This document shows positions 1 through 5,014 of a stretch of 5,014 nucleotides of DNA, one piece after another. The notes beneath the pieces were generated by a model, which saw nothing but the letters and a program-made list of their open reading frames with translations, ran no database searches and was not told where the DNA came from. How positions within the stretch are numbered: position 1 is the stretch's first letter; each line of letters opens with the position of its first letter. Source of the DNA: Eubacteriales bacterium (GTDB lineage: Bacteria > Bacillota > Clostridia > Christensenellales > UMGS416); NCBI GenBank assembly GCA_028709505.1, contig JAQVWW010000134.1, forward strand, positions 1 to 5,014, written 5' to 3'. Both the position numbers and the translations under genes were made by a program.

Positions 1-1
1 C

Positions 2-1801
2 ACGACGACCGATGACTATAAGCGCAGCCGTTTCAGCTGGACAAGCTTTGCCCACAAAACGAAGAACGGCGCAAGAATGGACATTATCCTCTGCACGCTG
101 ACGGCAAAGGAAAGTTTTGGGCACGCGCGCGACAGCATCTACATGCAGACACTTGGCGAAGAAGCGAACCCGCCGTTTATCATGCCGCTCGATCTCGTTG
201 AGAAGCTGTCGCCGGTAGGCGAAGGGTTTGTGCCGCGGCCGACACTGATGTATTCGCCCTGTTTGCTGAATGGCAAAGAAGTGGACAGCTATGCCCACAT
301 CCATTCCGGCGAAGTGATGGAACGCGCTTTCGTCCTGCTGTATGAAGGTGTGTTCGATATGGCTGAACTTACCGTGGACTACGCAAAAAAGGCGCTGGGC
401 GAAACGAAAAAATACTGGACGGAGCTTTCGCCTTTTGAAATTCCGTTCCGTATTCCGGACAAAGACCTGCAGGCGATGCTGGAAGCGTCCGCCCGCAATG
501 TGCTGCAGGCGATGGAGCTGGAGCTCGACTTCCCCGTCCTGTACGTTGGACCGACGATCTACCGCGGATTTTGGATCAGCGATTCGCGTGGGTTCAGTGA
601 ATGCGCGTACTACATGGGCCGTAAAATGGACGGCTATGGCGGGCTGATATCGCTGCTGCGCAGGGTGCGGCCCGACGGCGCCATCCAGTATATCAACGGC
701 ATGTATGGCGAAACGGGCGCCGCCTGCGGCATCATCGTACGGCACTGCGAGCTGCTGGGCGATGACGACCGGCTGCGGGAACTGTGGCCGACGATACAGC
801 GTGCCGTGGCGCACCTTGTCGAGCTGAACGCCGAATCGATGAAGTACGGCGAAGATTACCCTGCGTATGGGCTCTTCCCGCCTTCCTTCGGCGACGGCGG
901 CCTTGATACTTTGCAGCCGGAATATGCGAACCCCGGCTATGTGATCAGCAGCCTGCAGCCTGTGTGGCGCGCGGGCAAGCGCCTTGGCCTGCCCGACTGG
1001 GAAAAGGTGAAGGCGCTGGTGGACACGCTGATTGAAAACGGGCGCAAAAAAATCCCACGCGACCTGAAGACCACTGAAGATGGTATCCGCTACCTGCCGG
1101 CCAGCATGCTGGAAGACAATGACTACAAGCCTCAGGTGCAGGTGGGGGCGATGCTGCCCTTCCTCAAAGAAGATGACGATTTGTGGGAAGACTATTTTAA
1201 GCTGCTGGACAAAGTGGACGACGCACAGGGCATCCCCGAAAACACCGGCTGGATGCATGATCAGAGTGTGTTTGGCTATGCCAGCATGCCCTATGCGCGC
1301 GAGATGATCGATCATGGGCGCGGGCAAAAGGCGGTGGATTATATCTATGCCTTCTGCAACCACGCGGCGCCGTCGCGCGTATGGCGGGAAGAGCAGCCGC
1401 TTGTCGACACGCCCTGCGCCGACTACTGCGGTGATATGCCGCATAACTGGGGCAGCGCAAACCTGATCATCACGGTGCGTAAATGCATCATCAGCGAAAA
1501 TGGCGACAAGTTGGAACTGCTGCCAGCTCTCGCCGATGAATGGCTGCCGACCGAGGGCAATGAGCTGGAGTTCGGCTCTTCACCGACACGCTTTGGCCTT
1601 GTGTCGTTGCGTTTGGAAAAAGACGGCGGAGGGTACAGCCTCAGCGTCAAGCGGGAGAAGGGCGCCATCGAGCCGGAGGCGACGCGGCTGTACTGGAAAG
1701 ATAAAGTCCTTTCCTCCTCAGTCGGGCTAAAAGATCTCGGCGATGGATGGTATGAAGTGCCGGCAGGTATGATGGAGTTCACAGCGAAGCTGGAAAAATA
1801 A
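2..1801 (+). CDS. Six-hairpin ((alpha/alpha)6-barrel) glycosidase-like protein, paralogue A, 5'-truncated by the window edge
   Basis: The frame is open from base 2 to the TAA at 1799-1801 and encodes 599 visible residues. The ATG at 77 is internal: the 25 codons before it match residues 102-126 of the downstream paralogue (both share FSWT, FAH and NGARMDI), so the real start lies about 300 bases left of the window. The visible part is the end of an N-terminal domain, then a helix-rich barrel region, then a short beta-rich C-terminal tail. Blocks shared with paralogue B are GPTIYRGFW (548-574), FGDGGL (887-904), a WREEQPL block near 1382-1402 and CGDMPHNWGSA (1427-1459). Such blocks, with PHxW near the barrel end, recall (alpha/alpha)6 glycoside hydrolases such as rhamnosidase-like and glycogen-debranching-like enzymes. 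The conserved acidic residues suggest an active hydrolase. The glycoside hydrolase family and substrate are not identifiable by eye. No frameshift or stop interrupts the gene. Confidence 0.8.
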   Translation, partial: TTTDDYKRSRFSWTSFAHKTKNGARMDIILCTLTAKESFGHARDSIYMQTLGEEANPPFIMPLDLVEKLSPVGEGFVPRPTLMYSPCLLNGKEVDSYAHIHSGEVMERAFVLLYEGVFDMAELTVDYAKKALGETKKYWTELSPFEIPFRIPDKDLQAMLEASARNVLQAMELELDFPVLYVGPTIYRGFWISDSRGFSECAYYMGRKMDGYGGLISLLRRVRPDGAIQYINGMYGETGAACGIIVRHCELLGDDDRLRELWPTIQRAVAHLVELNAESMKYGEDYPAYGLFPPSFGDGGLDTLQPEYANPGYVISSLQPVWRAGKRLGLPDWEKVKALVDTLIENGRKKIPRDLKTTEDGIRYLPASMLEDNDYKPQVQVGAMLPFLKEDDDLWEDYFKLLDKVDDAQGIPENTGWMHDQSVFGYASMPYAREMIDHGRGQKAVDYIYAFCNHAAPSRVWREEQPLVDTPCADYCGDMPHNWGSANLIITVRKCIISENGDKLELLPALADEWLPTEGNELEFGSSPTRFGLVSLRLEKDGGGYSLSVKREKGAIEPEATRLYWKDKVLSSSVGLKDLGDGWYEVPAGMMEFTAKLEK

Positions 1802-1832
1802 AGAAAACGGCAGTTGGTTTTGCGTAGAAACG

Positions 1833-1857
1833 ACACCGAAGGAAACTGCGGTGTTTT
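1833..1857 (+). terminator. Possible weak terminator or attenuator hairpin
   Basis: ACACCG and CGGTGT form a perfect 6-bp stem around a 10-base loop, followed directly by a short T run. The stem is short and the T run is only four bases, so full termination is unlikely. Partial termination between the two paralogues would be compatible. The competing upstream pairing (1810-1815 with 1844-1849) would prevent this stem from closing completely. Confidence 0.25.
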
Positions 1858-1948
1858 GCCTGCTGCCGTGCGCACTTTGCCGGAGCAGTGCGATGCAGAT
1901 TTGCCCGCTGAAAGGCCGGCCGATTGCCCGGTGGGCATCCTATTGATT

Positions 1949-1953
1949 GGAGG
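1949..1953 (+). promoter_or_regulatory. Ribosome binding site of paralogue B
   Basis: GGAGG ends seven bases before the ATG at 1961, which is ideal Shine-Dalgarno spacing. It fixes the start at 1961 rather than at the upstream in-frame TTG at 1814, which has no comparable site. Confidence 0.85.
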
Positions 1954-1960
1954 AAAAAAG

Positions 1961-4066
1961 ATGGCTTACAAAAACGACAGGATTATCGATTTTCGCTATG
2001 CACCCGATGTTCAGCAGACTTGCATCAGCTTCCCGTATGACGACTACAAGACGGTAGTGCGGGAAGACGGCAGCCTGAACCACCTGTATGAGCTTGGCTA
2101 TGAAGTGTTTATTGACGGTACGGAGCCGCCGTGTGAACGTCGCATCCTGAATGTACAGGAGGGCAACGCCGCCTGGAAATATCGCTTTGTGCCAAAGTTT
2201 TACCACCGGGACAAGCTGGTGGAACGGCGGCAGGACTTTGGCGACGCCGGCGAAGCGCTGGTGACGACGATCGAGGACTATGTGCACAGCGAATTCTCCT
2301 GGACGACTTTTGCGCATATCGCGGAAAACGGCGCCCGGATGGATATTATGATCTGCAAACTGGCGGCAAAGGAAAACTTTGGCCACGCGAGCGACCAGAT
2401 CTACCTGCAGTGCCTCGGTGACGCCCCGTTGCCGCCTGAAGTGATGCCGCCGCCGCTGCGCCACCACGACGTACTCCCGCGCGCGAAGGAGTGGCGCCCG
2501 GCGCCGAGCGTCCTTTATACCCCGGTAATTTTTGACGGCAAGCCGGTTCCGCAGCCGATCGCTTACCTGCACGCCGGCGAAACATGGGAGTGCGCCTTTG
2601 CCTTTGTCTACAACGGCGCCTTCAGCCAGCAAGACTTCACACTGGACTACGCGAAGAAGGCACTGGAAAAAACGCGTGCTTTCTGGAAGAATTTTGAAGT
2701 GTTCAAGATTGGCTTCAATATTCCGGACAAAGACCTGCAGGATATGCTGCTCGCGAGTGGACGTAACCTGCTGCAGGCGATGGAGATGCTGGAGGGCTTT
2801 GCCCGCTTCCGTGTTGGGCCGACGATCTACCGCGGCTTTTGGATCAATGATACGCTTGGCCTTTCTGAGTGCGCCTTCCTGATGGGCCGTGACGACGAAG
2901 CAAAAGGCGGACTGCTCGAGACACTGAGCCACATAAAGCCGGACGGTTCCATCCTTTACATTGACGGCCTCTTTGGTGAAACGGCTGCCGCCATCGCTAC
3001 GATTATCCGGCACGCTGAGCTTGAGGACGACGACGAGAAGGTGAAGGAATATTGGCCGACCATCTTGCGCGGCTACAAAAAGCTGCGGGAGCTGAACGAG
3101 GAGTCGAAAAAGCTTGGCAAAGACTATCCCGGCTACGGGCTTTTACCGCCCGCTTTTGGCGACGGCGGCCTTTTTGGCAACGAAGCGGAGTTTTCAAACC
3201 CCGGCTCTGTCATCACGAATTTGACCCCTGCGTGGAAGGCGGGCAAACGCCTCGGCCTGCCCGGCTGGGAAGAGATCAAAGACCTGTGCGATACGATGAA
3301 GAAAAATGGGCGGGACAAGTTCGACAAATACCTGCGTACCACCGACGACGGTATCCGCTACCTGCCGGCCTCGATGCAACATGACCCGCGCCACAAGCCG
3401 CAGCTGCATGTCGGTGCGATGTTGCCATATCTTGATGCCGACGACGATTTGTGGGATGATTATTTCAAGATGCTGGACAAAGTGGACGACGCGCAGGGCA
3501 TTCCCGACAATACCGGCTGGCGTAGTGACCAGAGCCTGTTCGGCTATTCGGCGATGATGTATGCCCGCAATTTGATCGACCGCGGCCACGGTGAAAAAGT
3601 GGTAGACTACATTTATGCCTTCTGTAACCAGGCGACACCCTCCCGCGTTTGGCGGGAAGAGCAACCGCTGACCGAAACAACCTGCGCCGAAGCCTGCGGC
3701 GACATGCCGCACAACTGGGGCAGTGCCCAGTTGATCATGACGGTGCGCCGCGCGCTGGTGAACGAAAAGCCGGAGAGCCTTGAATACCTTGCGGCCATGG
3801 CGGACAAGTGGCTGCCGCAGGAGGGCAACGACCTGTTGCTTGAAAACACACCTACGCGTTTCGGCCGTGTTACGCTGCGCATGAAAAAAGCGGCCGAGGG
3901 GTACGAGCTGACACTGGAGCGCAAAAAAGGCAACCAGCAGCCGGAGGAAGTGGTGCTGTTCTGGAAAGGCAGTGCTGAAATGGACGGCAAGGCGCTGGCA
4001 AACAGCGGTGATGGCCGCTATCTGCTGCCGGTGGAAGAAGGGACGCTTGTCATCAGGCTGAAATAG
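1961..4066 (+). CDS. Six-hairpin ((alpha/alpha)6-barrel) glycosidase-like protein, paralogue B, complete
   Basis: The product has 701 residues with no signal peptide or membrane segment (it begins MAYKNDRIIDF), so it is predicted to be cytoplasmic. Inferred architecture: an N-terminal, probably beta-sandwich domain (about 1-235), a linker with the ALEKTRAFW helix, an alpha-helical barrel (about 250-605) and a small beta-rich C-terminal domain (about 620-701). This is a common layout of clan GH-L/GH-M-like and GH78-like enzymes. Conserved blocks are GPTIYRGFWINDT (286-298), the FGET segment (338-341), GYGLLPPAFGDGGL (391-404), WREEQPL (564-570) and GDMPHNWGSA (580-589). D297, E340, D401, E566/E567 and D581 are candidate catalytic acids from conservation alone. 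Over 149 ungapped barrel residues (from DKDLQ to GDGGL) I count 88 identities to paralogue A. The exact substrate is unknown; the dehydratase-like gene downstream hints at acidic-sugar glycans. Other readings are a phosphorylase-like or non-catalytic member of the same fold. Confidence 0.8.
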   Translation: MAYKNDRIIDFRYAPDVQQTCISFPYDDYKTVVREDGSLNHLYELGYEVFIDGTEPPCERRILNVQEGNAAWKYRFVPKFYHRDKLVERRQDFGDAGEALVTTIEDYVHSEFSWTTFAHIAENGARMDIMICKLAAKENFGHASDQIYLQCLGDAPLPPEVMPPPLRHHDVLPRAKEWRPAPSVLYTPVIFDGKPVPQPIAYLHAGETWECAFAFVYNGAFSQQDFTLDYAKKALEKTRAFWKNFEVFKIGFNIPDKDLQDMLLASGRNLLQAMEMLEGFARFRVGPTIYRGFWINDTLGLSECAFLMGRDDEAKGGLLETLSHIKPDGSILYIDGLFGETAAAIATIIRHAELEDDDEKVKEYWPTILRGYKKLRELNEESKKLGKDYPGYGLLPPAFGDGGLFGNEAEFSNPGSVITNLTPAWKAGKRLGLPGWEEIKDLCDTMKKNGRDKFDKYLRTTDDGIRYLPASMQHDPRHKPQLHVGAMLPYLDADDDLWDDYFKMLDKVDDAQGIPDNTGWRSDQSLFGYSAMMYARNLIDRGHGEKVVDYIYAFCNQATPSRVWREEQPLTETTCAEACGDMPHNWGSAQLIMTVRRALVNEKPESLEYLAAMADKWLPQEGNDLLLENTPTRFGRVTLRMKKAAEGYELTLERKKGNQQPEEVVLFWKGSAEMDGKALANSGDGRYLLPVEEGTLVIRLK

Positions 4067-4087
4067 CGCTGCATGAAAAGGGCTGGT

Positions 4088-4117
4088 TCCGGCGGCGAAG
4101 TATTTTTCGCCGCCGGA
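4088..4117 (+). terminator. Strong hairpin after paralogue B, possible terminator without a T tract
   Basis: Bases 4088-4099 pair perfectly with 4106-4117 (12 bp, eight of them G-C), closing a six-base loop GTATTT. It starts 21 bases after the stop codon, the usual place for an intrinsic terminator. However, the bases that follow on the + strand are GAACAAAAAG, so the U tract is missing. It may instead protect the 3' end of the mRNA or work with another termination mechanism. On the - strand the sequence after the stem includes only CCCTTTTC, and no gene points that way. Confidence 0.5.
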
Positions 4118-4240
4118 GAACAAAAAGGCTTAATGGGACAAAGTCAAAGGATCAACATGCGGTAGCGTGCATGCCGGAAAAGCAAAAGCTGTCGATCGGT
4201 ATGGAACGTATAGCCGTGTTAATGAACGACGCTTTGGATA

Positions 4241-4252
4241 CCGATGAATCGG
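4241..4252. promoter_or_regulatory. Inverted repeat, candidate operator
   Basis: CCGAT, GA, ATCGG is a perfect 5-bp inverted repeat with a two-base centre, too tight to form an RNA hairpin but suited to a dimeric DNA-binding regulator. It overlaps the candidate -35 element at 4250-4255. A related half-site, ATCGGTAT, lies upstream at 4195-4202 and is the exact reverse complement of 4238-4245. The arrangement looks like a repressor site, but short palindromes occur by chance. Confidence 0.3.
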
Positions 4253-4278
4253 ACAGAGGTGTTTTGCACGGGTAAAAT
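4250..4278 (+). promoter_or_regulatory. Candidate sigma-70-type promoter for the dehydratase-like gene
   Basis: CGGACA at 4250-4255 matches four of six bases of TTGACA. TAAAAT at 4273-4278 matches five of six bases of TATAAT. The spacer is 17 bases. Transcription would start near 4285 and give a leader of about 60 bases before the ATG at 4346. The prediction rests on consensus matching alone. Confidence 0.35.
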
Positions 4279-4334
4279 CGTGCCCATAAAGCAGATTTTG
4301 GGGCGTTTTGTGGCAAAGCGAGCATAGCGAATGT

Positions 4335-4340
4335 GAGGGA
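4335..4340 (+). promoter_or_regulatory. Ribosome binding site of the dehydratase-like gene
   Basis: GAGGGA ends five bases before the ATG at 4346, and this start gives an N-terminus (MGLKITDVRV) typical of the enolase superfamily, so the start is well supported. Confidence 0.75.
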
Positions 4341-4345
4341 AGCAT

Positions 4346-5014
4346 ATGGGTTTGAAGATAACAGATGTAAGGGTGATTTATACCGCGCCACAGGGCGTGA
4401 ACCTTTTAACGGTGCGTGTCGACACGAATGAAGCGGGTTTGTATGGTTTGGGCTGTGCTACTTTTACCCAGCGTCACCACGCGGTGATTACGGCGATCGA
4501 AGAGTATGTGAAGCCATACCTTATCGGGCGCGACCCGCTGCGTATCGAAGACAACTGGCAGGCGATGATGGGCTCCAGCTATTGGCGCAATGGGCCGGTG
4601 CTGAATAATGCACTCTCCGGCGCAGATATGGCACTGTGGGACATCCTTGGCAAGGTGGCAGGGCTGCCGGTATACCAGTTGCTCGGCGGCAAATGCCGCG
4701 AAGCAGCGGCGGCCTACACCCACGTTTCCGGCGAAACGACGCAGGAAGTGTTGGAAATGGTGGAAAAGACCTGCGAAGAAGGCTACCAGCATGTCCGTGT
4801 GCAGGTAGGCGTTTATGGCGGCAAGACGATGAGGCTGCGCTCCCCCGATAATGCGCCCGACGGCGCTTATTACGACCCCAAAGCGTATATGCGGGAAACA
4901 CTGGCCATGATCGAAAAGGTTCGGGAGCGATTTGGCCCCGAGCTTGAAATCTGCCACGATGTGCACGAACGCCTTGCCCCGGCTGACGCAGCGGCTTTTG
5001 CAAAAGAGGTGGAG
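4346..5014 (+). CDS. Enolase-superfamily acid-sugar dehydratase, D-mannonate dehydratase/RspA type, 3'-truncated by the window edge
   Basis: The frame is open to the window end and gives 223 residues of a family usually about 400 long. The N-terminal capping domain (about 1-115) shows the mandelate racemase/muconate lactonizing signature: the IEDNWQ segment (67-72), SYWRNGP (78-84), SGADMALWDILGK (91-103) and LPVYQLLGGK (107-116). The barrel domain then begins. HDVHERL (204-210) matches the block in which family members carry the first metal-ligand Asp and the general-acid His, here D205 and H207; RVQVG (151-155) matches the region of the catalytic Arg. Family members dehydrate sugar acids, the best-known reaction being D-mannonate to 2-keto-3-deoxy-D-gluconate, with Mg2+. 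The loop between R151 and D205 seems short and lacks an obvious counterpart of the catalytic Tyr of characterised enzymes, so another or weaker activity is possible. The remaining metal ligands lie beyond the window. The protein is cytoplasmic. Confidence 0.85.
   Translation, partial: MGLKITDVRVIYTAPQGVNLLTVRVDTNEAGLYGLGCATFTQRHHAVITAIEEYVKPYLIGRDPLRIEDNWQAMMGSSYWRNGPVLNNALSGADMALWDILGKVAGLPVYQLLGGKCREAAAAYTHVSGETTQEVLEMVEKTCEEGYQHVRVQVGVYGGKTMRLRSPDNAPDGAYYDPKAYMRETLAMIEKVRERFGPELEICHDVHERLAPADAAAFAKEVE

Larger units (their letters stand above)
1802..1960 (+). other. Spacer between the paralogues, with small stem-loops
   Basis: This 159-base gap follows the stop codon of paralogue A. It holds a 6-bp stem (ACACCG 1833-1838 with CGGTGT 1849-1854, 10-base loop) that runs into TTTT at 1854-1857, so it could be a weak terminator or attenuator. 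A second possible stem pairs GCAGTT (1810-1815) with AACTGC (1844-1849), and shares a base with the first, so the two exclude each other. A third hairpin lies at 1922-1939 (GCCC, loop GGT, GGGC, with GAT/ATC pairing below and one bulged T), ten bases before the ribosome binding site. The self-complementary octamer GGCCGGCC lies at 1914-1921. I see no convincing sigma-70-type promoter here, so paralogue B is probably read from an upstream promoter. The frame of gene B stays open back to a TTG at 1814, but nothing supports translation of that stretch. Confidence 0.5.
2..4066 (+). repeat. Tandem gene duplication (paralogues A and B)
   Basis: The two long genes are direct repeats at both protein and DNA level. 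Exact matches include 23 bases at 451-473 and 2719-2741, 22 bases at 1203-1224 and 3471-3492, 21 bases at 1082-1102 and 3350-3370, and 17 bases at 551-567 and 2819-2835. The offset is constant at 2268 bases for each of these matches, so there is no net indel across the barrel. The identical DNA stretches fall on the most conserved protein blocks, so they may reflect protein constraint, limited gene conversion, or both. Elsewhere the copies have diverged clearly, most of all in the N-terminal domain and the C-terminal tail. Confidence 0.8.
4067..4345 (+). other. Intergenic region with hairpin, candidate promoter and leader
   Basis: This 279-base gap separates paralogue B from the dehydratase-like gene. 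From left to right it holds a 12-bp GC-rich hairpin just after the stop codon, a short inverted pair CATGC/GCATG near 4156-4173, and an 8-bp inverted pair ATCGGTAT (4195-4202) and ATACCGAT (4238-4245) 35 bases apart. It continues with a compact inverted repeat at 4241-4252 overlapping a candidate promoter, a GCACG/CGTGC stem at 4266-4283, and the ribosome binding site. I found no credible small gene: the minus-strand frames here have no start support or recognisable product. The length and structure suggest the dehydratase-like gene has its own transcription signal. Confidence 0.55.

Noticed and set aside
77..1801. ATG at 77 as the start of the first gene
   Set aside because: The frame is open upstream to base 2 and those 25 codons align with paralogue B just before the same MDI segment. 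There is also no Shine-Dalgarno site at good spacing, so this Met is internal.
1914..1921. GGCCGGCC palindrome as an operator or recombination site
   Set aside because: An eight-base G/C palindrome is likely by chance in GC-rich DNA, and there is no promoter or second copy nearby to give it a role.
1814..1960. A 49-residue N-terminal extension of paralogue B from a TTG at 1814
   Set aside because: A GGAGG site seven bases before the ATG at 1961 gives a clear start, and the extension is cysteine- and proline-rich without any resemblance to a domain.
1940..3013. Long open frame on the minus strand (357 codons) opposite paralogue B
   Set aside because: It is a shadow of codon bias in the GC-rich + strand gene. 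The product is arginine- and valine-rich with no recognisable motif, and the + strand frame has clear paralogy.
3194..4123. Long open frame on the minus strand (309 codons) opposite the 3' half of paralogue B
   Set aside because: It mirrors conserved codons of the real gene. A similar but shorter antisense frame occurs opposite paralogue A, as expected from shared codon bias rather than selection.
4130..4391. Short minus-strand open frames in the intergenic region
   Set aside because: They lack a convincing ribosome binding site, overlap each other in different frames, and one runs into the dehydratase-like start. Their products resemble no known family.
4406..4966. Minus-strand open frame (186 codons) opposite the dehydratase-like gene
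   Set aside because: The + strand frame encodes clear enolase-superfamily motifs through the same bases, and the antisense product has no recognisable domain.

Overview
The window holds parts of three genes, all on the + strand, in a sugar-catabolism context. Two are adjacent paralogues encoding large proteins that look like (alpha/alpha)6-barrel, six-hairpin-type glycosidases. The first is cut by the left edge of the window. After a 279-base gap comes the start of an enolase-superfamily acid-sugar dehydratase of the D-mannonate dehydratase/RspA type, cut by the right edge. I see no tRNA, rRNA, CRISPR array, insertion sequence or phage gene.

Organism: the sequence is fairly GC-rich. Two genes begin at ATG behind purine-rich Shine-Dalgarno sites (GGAGG and GAGGGA). 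Neither enzyme whose N-terminus is visible has a signal peptide, so they probably act in the cytoplasm on imported oligosaccharides. This fits a carbohydrate-fermenting bacterium, perhaps a GC-rich Clostridia-type Firmicute, but the sequence alone does not settle the taxonomy.

Layout: bases 2-1801 are the 3' part of paralogue A, lacking roughly its first 100 codons judging from its partner. Bases 1802-1960 are a spacer with two competing stem-loops and a third small hairpin before the ribosome binding site. Bases 1961-4066 are paralogue B, complete at 701 residues. Bases 4067-4345 hold a strong 12-bp hairpin just after the stop codon, then a candidate promoter whose -35 element overlaps an inverted repeat, then a leader. 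Bases 4346-5014 are the first 223 codons of the dehydratase-like gene.

How they may work together (inference): the paralogous glycosidases would release a sugar, possibly a uronic acid, from an oligosaccharide. The enolase-superfamily enzyme would dehydrate the derived aldonic acid to a 2-keto-3-deoxy sugar acid. The exact substrates cannot be read from the sequence. The points most worth checking are the tandem duplication of an uncommon glycosidase-like family, and the shortened active-site loop of the dehydratase, which appears to lack one catalytic residue of characterised D-mannonate dehydratases.
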